A stretch of DNA of 64,000 bases from Platanthera guangdongensis (taxonomy: Eukaryota; Streptophyta; Magnoliopsida; Asparagales; Orchidaceae): the NCBI GenBank assembly GCA_039583875.1, contig CM077162.1, forward strand, positions 62,788,822 to 62,852,821, in the 5' to 3' direction. Below are positions 54,488-64,000 of this stretch, in pieces; position 1 is the first letter of the stretch, and the number at the start of each line of letters is the position of its first letter. Made by a program: the position numbers and the translations under genes. The notes beneath the pieces were generated by a model that was not told where the DNA came from, did no database searches, and worked only from the letters and a program-made list of their open reading frames with translations.

Positions 54488-54498
54488 TGGTATCAGAG
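54488..54498 (+). promoter_or_regulatory. E6 primer binding site
   Basis: TGGTATCAGAG, complementary to the initiator tRNA-Met 3' end, two bases after the LTR. Confidence 0.95.
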
Positions 54499-54591
54499 GG
54501 AGGTTACTCAAAAAGGGACATAACTGTCTGAGTAGATCCTGTTGGCAGATTCAGTCTAAGTAAAATTGCTGAATCAAGAAAATCAAGAACC

Positions 54592-56593
54592 ATGGGTTCC
54601 ACTGAGAATCATAAGGAATTGGGATCCACGAAGCCACCCATTTGCAGAAAAGAAATATTTGGCATCTGGAAGGAAAGGGTGAGACTATTTATGGAAGCCT
54701 CAGACCCTAGGATATACATCACAGTTAAAGAAGGGCCATATGTGCCCATGAAGGTTTCAGTCCTGGATGCAAATCAGAGAACACCTAAGGATTTCTCTGA
54801 AATGACAAAGGATGAGATAGTTCTAGCTACAATGGACAAGAGGGCTCAAAATATCATTGTGACTGCTATAGATGATGCTACCTTTTAGAATTTGATACAC
54901 TGTAAGACATCTAAGGAGATGTGGGATACTCTTATTGTGTACATGGAGGGTTCTGAAGAAGTGAGGCAGGACAGAAATTCCTTATTAAACCAAGAATATG
55001 AAAGCTTCAGGCAAGGTAGATCTGATAGCATAACTGAATGCTATAAGAAGTTCTATAGGATTGTGAATGAGCTAATGTCCTATGGAAGAGAGTTCAATAA
55101 TTATGAGCTTAATGATAAGTTTCTAAGGTCCCTAACAAAGGATTGGGACACCAAGATCTGTACCATTAGGGAAATGGCAAAGTTAGCAAAAATTCCTCCT
55201 CCAACTTTGTTTGGAAAATTGCTATCCTATGAAATGCAGTTGATGGTGAGAAAAGAAGAGGAGAAGTCTACCAGAATTGAGAATAAAGAAAGAACAGTGG
55301 CATTTAAAACAGAAGCCCCCAGAAAATACAGAAGTAAGTCACCAACTCCACCTCCTAAAGTAGCTGAGACTGAGTCAGATGAGTCAGCAAGTAGAAATTC
55401 TGAGAGCAGTGAAAGTGATGAGGACTTTGCAGCCTTCACAAGACACTTTCAGAAGTTCTTAAAGAATAAACAGTGGAAGACAAAGCCATCTACTTCACAA
55501 GTAAAAGATGACTATTATCAAAACAAGAAGTCATCAAAGAAAGACAAGAAAAAGACCAAGTCTAGCAAAGCAACTCTATCAAAAATTGTTTGCTATTGCT
55601 GTAATAGATAAGGACATGTTATTGCAGACTGTCCAGAGAAAAGGAAGGAGTCTAACTGATAAGAAAAAGACTCAATTCAAGGGCAAGAAGGAAAGATCTT
55701 TTGTTGCCAAAAAGGATAAGAGCCTGTCAGACATATCTTCATCAGAAACTGAGTCAGATGCTGAAGCATACATAGGACTGTTTGCTGAGGAAGAGGAAGA
55801 AGAGTTCATGCAGATCATGAACTCTATATATGAACAAGAGGACAGTCAGTGCCAAGGACTGATGGCATTGACAGAAAGTGACAAAATCCAGGAGCAGCCT
55901 GGACCTAGTAAGGTACAAAATTGTTCTTTCAGTTCAATTTCTTATGCTAGTTCAGAATCAGATTCATCATCATCAAGTGATGAGAGTGCACCTGAGTCTG
56001 AAGAGGATATTCATCAATTGATAGATGAATATAAAGTTCTGTTGCAAGCTTTTAAGAAGAGCAAGTCCCTAGCCAAGAGTCAGGCAAAGGAAATTGCTAG
56101 TCTCAAAGTTGCTGCAACTGATTTTGAGAAGATGATTGATCAAAAGCTAAATGAAATAGCCAGACTGAAGCACATAACTGTGATTTAGATGGGGACTATA
56201 TCATTTAAGAATGATCAAATCAAAAGTCTGGAGATTAGTCTTCAGAAGGAGAGAGATTTAGTTGCTAGGTTTTCTAAACCAAAGTCTATTCTACCCTTAA
56301 TTGATGAATTTGTTCATCAAAAAGGTAAAGCTGGACTGGGGTTTTCAAAACCTGCTAGGACTGTCAAGTCCAAGTTCAAGGGCAAAGCCCCAGCTCTCAA
56401 CAAGTCATCTGTAGATAAAACAGCTAAGAATGTACCTAAGCAAAGGTACAATAGGTTTGAGTGTTGGTGCTGTGGCAAGGTAGGCCACTTTGCCATGGAC
56501 TGTTGGCACAATGCAAGTGCCAAAGTGAGTAGCAAACTGCCTGTTGGAAAACTTGCAGGTAGCTTTATTAGGAGGCAAACTAACCAGTACTAA
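54592..56593 (+). pseudogene. gag: E6 gag, with stops and one frameshift
   Basis: Starts MGSTENHKELGSTKPPICRKEIFGIWKERVRLFMEASDPRIYITV. UBN2-type gag domain (codons 1-220), basic linker, first zinc knuckle CYCCNR.GHVIADC at 55590-55632 (interrupted by TAA), acidic serine-rich region, coiled coil (EIASLKVAATDFEKMIDQKL), second zinc knuckle CWCCGKVGHFAMDC at 56462-56503. Stops: TAG at 54886-54888 and at 56186-56188, both where the relatives have CAG. An indel near 55640 changes frame. Gag ends at TAA 56591-56593, in the same frame as pol. Confidence 0.92.
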
Positions 56594-56638
56594 GGACCCA
56601 AGAATTCTTTGGGTTCTAAGGTTCACTAATCTGTTTTG

Positions 56639-56647
56639 CAGGTGAGT
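56639..56647 (+). promoter_or_regulatory. Splice-junction-like site at the E6 gag-pol junction
   Basis: CTGTTTTGCAG|GTGAGTCC: a pyrimidine-rich acceptor-like stretch ending in CAG, immediately followed by a donor-like GTGAGT. The same words occur at this position in E2, E3 and E4. Confidence 0.5.
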
Positions 56648-59600
56648 CCAAGTGGCCATGCCCCAATATGGTACTTGGACAGCGGTTGTTCCAGACACAT
56701 GACTGGAACAAGGGGATTGCTAAAGGACTACACACCCATCAAGGATGGTCCAAAAGTCACCTTTGGTGGTTCTGAAAAAGGAATCATCAAGGGTTGTGGT
56801 AACATTTCTAGCACCCATATAACTATTACTCAAGTGGCTTATGTTAAAGGTTTGAAACATAACCTTATTAGTATAAGTCAATTGAGTGATTTAGGATATG
56901 ACATCTCATTTGTCAAAAATGGTTGTCATATCAGGAGGTTAAATGATCAAGAGATCATTTTGACAGGTTATAGAAAAAGAAATGTCTATTGTCTAGACAT
57001 TATATGTGAGAACAATGGTTCTCCAGTGTGTCTTGTAGCTGATGAGAAAGTCTCTCATTGTGTCAAATGGCACAAGAGGCTAGCCCATCTCAACTACAAG
57101 ACAATTGGTCAAATCTTTAGCAAAGAGTTAGTGAGGAATGGTCCTCAAGTTAAGTGTATTAAAGATGGAATATGCTCAGCTTGTCAAAAGGGCAAGCAGA
57201 CAAGATCCACCTTTAGTAGCATTGAAAACAAAGATGTTGTGAGGTGTTTATACCTCTTGCATATGGATCTCTTTGGTCCTATGCCAGTTCACAGCCTAAG
57301 TAGGAAGGTCTATACCTTTGTAGTTGTAGATGACTACTCAAGGTTTTCCTGGGTGTTCTTCCTTAGACAGAAATATAAAACACCTAGTATCTTCTATAGC
57401 TTTGTCAAACAAATTCAGAATGAACTAGACAGTACAATGGTCAAGATAAGAAGTGATCATGGTACTGAATTTCAGTCTGATAGTATGGCAAAACTATGTG
57501 AAGAATTTGGGATATTTCAGGAGTTTTCTTCACCAAGAACACCTCAGCAAAATGGCATTGCTGAGAGGAAAAATAGAACCTTGATTGAGGCTGGTAGGAC
57601 CCTATTAAGTGACACATCTCTACCAGAATATTTCTGGGCTGAGGCAGTTAATACTGCATGCCATGTAATTAATAGGGCTACCATTACTAAAAGCCACAAT
57701 AAGACCCCCTATGAGATTGTGAAAGGCAGAAAACCAAACCTATCCTATTTCAGGATCTTTGGTTGTAAGTGCTTTATACTTAACAATGGAAAGTCTTACT
57801 TGACTAAGTTTGCTTCCAAGTCCCAAGAGGGAATCTTTGTTGGGTACAACAACAATAGTAAGGCTTATAGAGTCTACAACTTGTCTACTCAAGTTGTAGA
57901 AGAGTCTGTACATGTAGTATTTGATGAAACTAGACTTATTAATAATGAGTTGTCTAGTAGTATATGCAGCTCCACAGGTATAACTAAGAAGATGGACAAG
58001 CTCACTATTGAAGAAGAACCTACTGCAAGACAACAAGTAGAAGATAGTGGCTGCTGTCCAGGGGGAGTACTACATGTACCTAATGAAGAAGAAGTCCAAG
58101 GAGTGCAGCAAGATGAAGAAACTGAAGAAGTTCAATCTGAAGCCAGGATGCCTCCAGCTAATAGGCATCTTAGAGATCATCCAGCAGATCAAATCATTGG
58201 TGATCTAAGACAAGGGAAACAAACAAGGAGCAGAAATCTGAATGCAGTGCTCTTCTCCAGTTTTCTATCCCAAGTTGAGCCAAAGAAGTTTGAAGAAGCC
58301 ATCCTAGACCCTCATTGGATTGAGGCAATGCAAGAAGAGCTGAATCAGTTCAAGAGGTGCAAAGTCTGAGAGCTTGTTCCTAAACCAAAAGACCACAACA
58401 TAATTGGGACCAAGTGGATCTTTAGGAACAAGATGGATGAACATGGAGTAATTGTCAAGAACAAAGCTAGATTGGTTGCTAAAGGATATAGGCAGGAAGA
58501 AGGTATTGATTTTGATCAAACCTTTGCTCCAGTAGCCAGACTGGAAGCCATAAGGATGTTCCTGGCCTATGCAACCTATCAAGGATTTAAAGTTTACCAA
58601 ATGGATGTTAAGTCAGCCTTTCTTAATGGTAATCTAAAGGAAGAAGTATATGTGGAACAGCCATCAGGGTTTGTTGATTCAACTCAACCTAATTATGTCT
58701 ATAGACTTAGGAAGGCATTGTATGGGTTAAAACAAGCCCCTAGGGCTTGGTATGAAACCCTGTCTAGTTTCCTCATTGAGAATAAGTTCACAAGAGGGAA
58801 AATAGACAAGACTCTATTCCTTAGGGAATCCAGAGGCAAAGTAATACTAGTACAAATATATGTAGATGACATAATATTTGGGTCTACTGAAAGTAGTCTT
58901 TGCAAAAAGTTTGCAAAACTAATGCAAGGACAATTTGAGATGAGTAGTATGGGGGAACTTAAGTTCTTCTTCGGTCTCCAAGTTAGACAGACTGAGAATG
59001 GTTTATCCATATGCCAGTCTAAGTTCACCCTAGAACTCATAAGGAAGTATGGTATGGATTCATCCAGTACCATGAAGACTCCTATGGGGTCAAGTATGTC
59101 TCTTAGCAAAGATGATGCAGGGAAACCTATAGATGAGACTTTGTATAGAGGGATAGTTGGCTCCCTTCTATATTTGACTGCAAGTAGACCAGATATCATG
59201 TATGCTACATGTGTCTGTGCTAGGTACCAAGCATGCCCTAAAGAGTCTCATTTGACAGCAGTCAAAAGGATACTGAGATATCTAAAGGGCACTCCTTATC
59301 TAGGCCTTTGGTACCCTAGGAATGGAGACTTTGATCTAACAGGTTATTCAGATGCAGATTTTTCAGGCTGCAAAGAAGAAAGAAAAAGTACAACTGGAAC
59401 CTGTCAATTCCTAGGTGGTAGACTGATTTCATGGAGTAGCAAAAAGCAAACAAGTGTGGCTATCTCCACTACAGAATCAGAATATGTGGCTGCTGGAAGT
59501 TGCTGTGCTCAACTTCTATGGATACAACATCAGCTTGAGGATTATGCAATTCAGGTAAGTAGAACACCACTGTTTTGTGATTCTACAAGTGCTATATCAA

Positions 59601-59803
59601 TTGCAAATAATCCTGTTTCCCATAGTAAAACTAAACATATTGAAATAAAATATCATTTTCTAAGGGAACATGTAGAGAAGGAAGATATTTCACTGGAGTA
59701 TGTAAATACTGATAATCAACTAGCTGATATGTATACTAAGCCCCTAGAAGAAACAAAGTTCAATAGGTTTAAAATTGAACTAGGTATGATAAACTTAGAA
59801 TAA
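56642..59803 (+). pseudogene. pol: E6 pol (protease-integrase-RT-RNase H), one stop
   Basis: About 1050 codons in one frame. Protease WYLDSGCSRHMTG (~codon 15), GAG-pre-integrase WHKRLAHLNYKT, integrase with Asp in HMDLFGPM, Asp in RSDHGTEF and Glu in GIAERKNR, RT with YVDD ([13 protein letters not shown]), RNase H with [26 protein letters not shown] and the closing DMYTKPL. The only interruption I see is TGA at 58367-58369, where the relatives have Trp (KVWELVPKP). No in-frame ATG lies at the 5' end: the protease follows gag after two stops, so expression needs readthrough, splicing or an upstream frame. All catalytic residues are present. Confidence 0.95.
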
Positions 59804-59829
59804 GTTTATAGAAATGGCTAAGTAAAATA

Positions 59830-60276
59830 GTGTCGACACACAAAGTTGTCTGCGTCGAGACAAAAAATTGGTGTCGACACTTCAGTGAAAAGGTGTCGAC
59901 ACATCTAGGAAGTTGGTGTCGACACTTCAGAAAATTAGTGTCGACACATGATAAGTAGGTGTCGACACATCCAAGGTGGTGTCGACACTTAGACTTTATG
60001 CAGAATTAGTAAAGTAAAGTCTCGACTATGTGTCGAGCTGAGTGGTGTCGACACATAAACAAGTGTCGACACATATATTCTGTTGACTAAACTTGTGTCG
60101 ACACATAGGTGTCGAGACATTATAAGTCTGTGTCGACACTTTTCCACAGTGTCGACACAATTTAAGTTAGTTAACCCGCCTTTTCATCTTCAAACCTAGA
60201 AAGGTATAAATAGGATTTCGCCATTGTTTGTCGACACGCTCACCAAAGTTTCGAGACCAAACTTGTGTGTCGACAC
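59830..60276 (+). repeat. E6 spacer array of GTGTCGACAC (pol-ORF2)
   Basis: By hand count 13 exact GTGTCGACAC copies plus variants (GCGTCGAGAC, GTGTCGAGAC) between the end of pol and the ORF2 ATG. The intervening sequence differs from the LTR array, so this is not a simple LTR copy. One exact copy lies downstream of the TATA box at 60205. Confidence 0.95.
60205..60212 (+). promoter_or_regulatory. Candidate internal TATA box upstream of E6 ORF2
   Basis: TATAAATA, 99 bp upstream of the ORF2 ATG and at the 3' side of the spacer array. This mimics the order array-TATA-transcript of the LTR. Confidence 0.6.
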
Positions 60277-60310
60277 CTCTCTTCTCTCTAGTCAAATTCT
60301 TTAAACCCTA

Positions 60311-63130
60311 ATGGTGCCAAAGCTCGAGGAGGACGTGAATGAAGGCTATGAACTAGTGCGGCATGCATTTGACGATGCAGAACAAGAAATCAAGAATGTG
60401 GTAACCCTAGTCGCAAACTCAGGGTTAGATTTTCTTGTTTCAGAGCCGAGAAAGATCTGGAAGAAAGAAGTACTGGAATTCCTGAATGGAGCTAAAGTAG
60501 ATGAATCTGGACTCAAGATAAAGTCTAGGGTTCATGGTGAAAAGGTAAAGGTCTCACCAAAAAGATTGAGAAAGGTATTAAACCTCCCAAGGACAAAGGA
60601 AGAAGATGAAGTTACTGCTTCAAAGACCAGAGAAGCTTTAACTTGGTGTGGACTGGATTCCAAACTGAAAATTGGATCTGTATTCAATAGGAAAGGCATG
60701 AACAGCCAGGGAAAATTTCTCTCAAAAATTGTTTCCAAAGTTATCCTATGCAAGTCTGGAGGACATGACATGATTTTAGCTTATATGTTCAGCATCATGA
60801 CAAGGATTATCTTTCAACTAACTACTGATTGGTCTACAGTATTATTTGAGAAGATTAAGGAGAGCCTGAAGAAACCCAATTTGGGTAAAATACTAAGTTT
60901 ATACCTTGTTGGTAGTATACCAGAGGTTATGAGTCAAGCTGCTGGAACTAAGATCAACCATATGAGAAAGATGGACATGAGGATCTTCTCAAGGTGGGAC
61001 AGAGTTCTAACTAAGGAGATGCCTACTCCTGAGAAAATAACTCCTCAAAAGAAGAAGAAGAAGATAGCTCCAGTAGATCAAGAATCATCAAGTAGTTCAG
61101 AAGAACAAGTTATCTTCACTCCTGATGAAGAAGACACTGGAGATGCTGGGAAGTCTCCAGCTCAACAAGAAGTTGCTGAGAGGTAGGGGGAGCTACCTCA
61201 AGCTAGCCCCTTACATCAGGATTCAGTGCATGGGGAGCCCCTAGTAGTGGAAGATCCAACTCCACTAGAGAGTGAGCAAGCAACCCACACTATCCTTGAG
61301 GTAATCTCAGAAATCAATCAATTAGATTTCCTTATTGAGAGTGAAGTTATAATTGACCACTTATCTGATGTTCATCAGCAAACTCAGATTGATAACCAAC
61401 CTCAAGATGTTGTCATGGAGGACACATCTATTGCAGCTCCAGTGGAACCAATTCAAGTAACTGATGAGCCAAGAGAATCTCCATCTCTTCCACAACAAGA
61501 ATTTACAATGGAAGATCTATTTCTTAATCTGGATCAAGAAGACCTTGAGAAGGAAAGTACTACTGCTGAGGGGGAGAATGCTCCAGTTGAGGGGGAGCAA
61601 GTGCAAATTCTAGAAGAAACAGCAAGGCAAGAGCCAGAGAAGCAAAAAGCTGTTGAAGAGCTACCTAGGGAAAGGGTAGACATAGCAAGCACCTCAGCTT
61701 CTGAAGATGAGGTGGCAGCAAAAGCTAAGAAAAGGAAGTTCCAAGTATTCAAGAGGAGGAGTCAGACTTATAAGAAAGATCTGTAAACTATAGCACCACA
61801 GCCTGCACTACAGCCAGCACCAACTGTAGATTACAGTGCTTTGATGGTTGCTATGCAAATTAAGCTTGATGAGCACAGGAAAGACATAGAAACATATGTG
61901 GATGAGGGGCATAAGTATTTACAGTTTGATCTGGCCCAAGACATTAAGTCCATAAGATTTGAAATGAATCTCAATAAAAAGGAAATGACGGACTGCTTCC
62001 ACAAGGGAGGGAATGCAGTAGTCTACTTAGCTACTCATCAGGAGAAAATAAAAGCTCAAGTGGATGACATTGCACTGAAGCAAGGATATGTTCTTGAGAA
62101 CCAGATCAGAATGAATGATAATTTAACTGCTTCACACAATGCAATTGTCACAGAGATGAAGAACATAGTTGCTGGACTGACTACTTCTAATGCTACTGCT
62201 AAGGAAGAGTTTGATAACGCTTTGCAAGAGGGTATCACTGCTGTTACTACTGCTCTTGAAAATTCTCAGAAGTTGATAACTGACAAACTCCAAAGGTTGA
62301 AACCTTTCTTTAAAGATGGAGTCAACTATTTGGATGCCCAAGTAAGATTTCAAAAGGATGATCTAAGAGATCACATGGAAAGAGAAGTCATTAAGGGGGA
62401 GAGGGTGTTAATCAAAGACAGCTCTGATCATGCCAAGTGGATTTCTAATTCTATCAGAGCTACTCTTGGTTATCCTCCTTTATGTGATGATGACAATGTA
62501 GCAGAATCTGGGATACATCCTGCATATCTAGGAGGGGAGCAACCTGAAGTGGCTCAAGTAATCTACCCTCCTCCAGATTTTGATATGGTACAAGCTGATA
62601 TACAGTCTATGTATAGCCCACCTGAGGGACAACACAATGTTATCATAGAGAAGGTGGTTCAGCCAGTATCTGAGGCTATGCAAGAAGCTTTTCTAAAAGA
62701 ACAAGAAGCTAGATTGTCTAAGAAGAGGTTCAGAGAGCAAGCTGAACAAAGGCCTGACTTTGAGCAGTGGAGCCCCACTTCAAGAAACATTATCTTAACT
62801 GCATGGAAAGCTGCCAAAGATAATATTCAAGATAGAAACAAATGGTTTTCTGAACTGGAGTGGAGAAAGCATGAATCTAGGCAAGAAGCTATAGTGCAAT
62901 ATAGAAGAAAGGCAAAGATGGGAAAGCTACCTCCTACTACCCAGGAGCCTAGCAAGTACTTTCCCAAGCCTTATCATTATTTTGAGAGGCAGAAGATTAA
63001 AGCTGAAGAGCTAAAGAAGAAGGAGCTAAAAGGGGAAACACCTGTTGATACTGAAGATGCTGAAGCCCCTGTACAAGCCAAGATACAGTCTGGGAAGGGC
63101 ATAGTGATCAAGGAGGCTGAGCAAAAATAG
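60311..63130 (+). pseudogene. E6 ORF2 (SIRE env-position protein), two stops
   Basis: 940 codons in one frame from the ATG 60311 (MVPKLEEDVNEGYELVRHAFDDAEQ). Codons 1-245 form a folded domain homologous to the N-terminus of E2 ORF2 (SKIVSKVILCKSGGHDMILAY, IFSRWDRVL) and resembling the domain annotated as putative plant transposon protein. Codons ~250-500 are acidic and low-complexity. Codons ~515-720 are long charged helices likely to form coiled coils (EHRKDIETYVDEGHKY, QKDDLRDHMEREVIKG). The C-terminus is basic (YFPKPYHYFERQKIKAEELKKKE). Stops: TAG at 61184-61186, where E2 has CAG, and TAA at 61784-61786. No signal peptide or membrane segment is visible. Role unknown; the spacer promoter suggests independent expression. 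Confidence 0.82.
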
Positions 63131-63381
63131 AATAGCATTATCTTAAGTTTACTATATAGTCCCTTGTATTAAAATATTCTGTAAACTTTTGTATAATGAA
63201 TATGACAAAGTTGAACAATGTGATGTGTTATAAATCTATTGTTCTGAGATGATATATGTGTATACATGTTTTGTTTGATACATGTTTATGTACTTGCCCT
63301 GTTATATAATCCTGCTTTACATCATGCTATGATTGTATTCTGTATGGTGTATATCATTGACTAAGGGTTATGACTTCTCCA
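63131..63381 (+). other. E6 untranslated region between ORF2 and PPT
   Basis: AT-rich, about 250 bp, no ORF or repeat of note. It ends in GACTTCTCCAAATAGGGGG, which is also present in E4. Confidence 0.6.
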
Positions 63382-63394
63382 AATAGGGGGAGAT
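63382..63394 (+). promoter_or_regulatory. E6 polypurine tract
   Basis: AATAGGGGGAGAT directly before TGTTGGGTAC. Confidence 0.88.
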
Positions 63395-64000
63395 TGTTGG
63401 GTACATTGGTTCTAATGTACCTGATTTGAAGAAGCCTCACCCTACTCAATGATATACACCAAAATGTATTTGATGTATTTTGAGTTGCCTTGTGCAGGTT
63501 AAGTATTTTCAGGAAAGATGAAAAAGTTTCTAAGTCCATGTGTCGACACCCAGAGGGAAAGTGTCGACACTTAAGAAGACTTGTGTCGACACCCAAGCAA
63601 GCAGTATCGACACTTGGAGTACTTGTGTCGACACCAGGGATGCAGAGTCGACACCAGACAGAAAGTGTCGACACAAGGAGCTGTATCGACACTCAATGAA
63701 GAAAGTCCAGTGAAGCTGTGTCGACACTTAGAAGCAGTGTCGACACCTAGAGGAACTGTGTCTACATCAGAAAGTGTCGACACTTGGAGGCTGTGTCGAC
63801 ACTCAACAAAAGTTCAGCAGAGTCTAAGTATAAGTGTCGACATAATAAAGAATGTGTTGACACTCAGCAGAAGACTCAACACTTGAAGAAAGTGTCGACA
63901 CAAGAAAGAATGTGTCGACACTCAGCAGAAGACTCAGTACATGAAGAAAGTGTCGACACTAGGATGCTGTGTCGACACTCAACAAAGTTCAACAAAAATT
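63395..64000 (+). repeat. E6 3' LTR, left 606 bp
   Basis: Nearly identical to 52431 onward. It includes the first part of the GTGTCGACAC array from 63540 to the window end. It lacks one TTAGAAGCAGTGT-containing unit present in the 5' LTR. Confidence 0.95.

Larger units (their letters stand above)
52431..64000 (+). mobile_element. E6: SIRE-like Copia element, nearly complete
   Basis: LTR, PBS, gag, pol, spacer array with TATA, ORF2, PPT and the first 606 bp of the 3' LTR. The left flank GGATT is the candidate target duplication. The right end is outside the window. The LTR copies are very similar, so insertion was fairly recent, yet gag, pol and ORF2 carry in-frame stops. Confidence 0.95.

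Noticed and set aside
54488..54498. tRNA fragments at the primer sites
   Set aside because: These are primer binding sites complementary to tRNA-Met, not tRNA genes. No cloverleaf is present.
60311..63130. Calling ORF2 an envelope gene
   Set aside because: Only its position recalls the SIRE env-like ORF. No signal peptide, transmembrane helix or glycoprotein-like cysteine pattern is visible.

Overview
This window looks like intergenic heterochromatin from the nuclear genome of a flowering plant. I found no host gene. Almost every base can be assigned to LTR retrotransposons, mostly broken and several nested inside one another. The evidence is Ty1/Copia and Ty3/Gypsy polyproteins with the usual plant lineage signatures, primer sites complementary to the plant initiator tRNA-Met (TGGTATCAGAGC type), polypurine tracts, target-site duplications (TSDs) and TG...CA termini. 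The sequence does not tell me the species.

Layout, left to right. E1 is a Tork/TNT1-like Copia element on the + strand: partial 5' LTR 1-718, gag from 847, pol 3601-6777, 3' LTR 6772-20746. Its 3' LTR is split by E2, a SIRE/Maximus-like Copia element on the - strand (8216-20378, TSD CGGTG). E1 itself sits in the RNase H region of E3, another SIRE-like element on the - strand (20747-27832). About 0.9 kb at 27833-28751 is unassigned. E4 (SIRE-like, -, 28752-about 37852) follows; an in-frame deletion fuses its RT to its downstream ORF. Next come two Gypsy remnants on the - strand, G1 (37894-43818) and G2 (43819-48118). A solo SIRE-like LTR (40732-42688, TSD AGCTG) is inserted in the LTR of G1. 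E5 (SIRE-like, +, 48119-52430) interrupts G2. E6 (SIRE-like, +, from 52431 past the window end) interrupts the gag of E5. E6 is the best preserved element: LTR, PBS, gag, pol, spacer, ORF2, PPT and the start of the second LTR.

The most unusual feature is an architecture shared by the SIRE-like elements. Each LTR family carries its own dense array of a short, mostly palindromic CpG motif in U3, usually ending 65-210 bp upstream of a TATA-like box: GTGTCGACAC in E4 and E6, ACTCGAGT in E3, TCGTCGA/GAGCTC in E2, and GCGTTGAGTG/CACTCAACGC in E5. In both elements whose pol-ORF2 spacer is present (E2 and E6) the same family motif recurs there, together with a TATA box about 100 bp upstream of the ORF2 start codon. 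This reads as an internal promoter built from the LTR enhancer. The gag proteins of E4, E5 and E6 are close relatives, yet the E5 motif is unrelated, so the motif changes faster than the protein. My working hypothesis is that ORF2, or another self-encoded or host factor, recognises the family motif at both promoters. Foamy-virus Tas and the VANC anti-silencing proteins of VANDAL elements are the analogies.

A second shared feature is a structured RNA leader (R-U5): a run of small hairpins whose stems differ in sequence but stay complementary, separated by a constant GAGTTGTAG-like linker (E3-E6); then a conserved two-tier hairpin; then a C-tract hairpin just before the PBS whose arms covary between families. 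All of this comes from reading by eye. No folding, alignment or database search was run.
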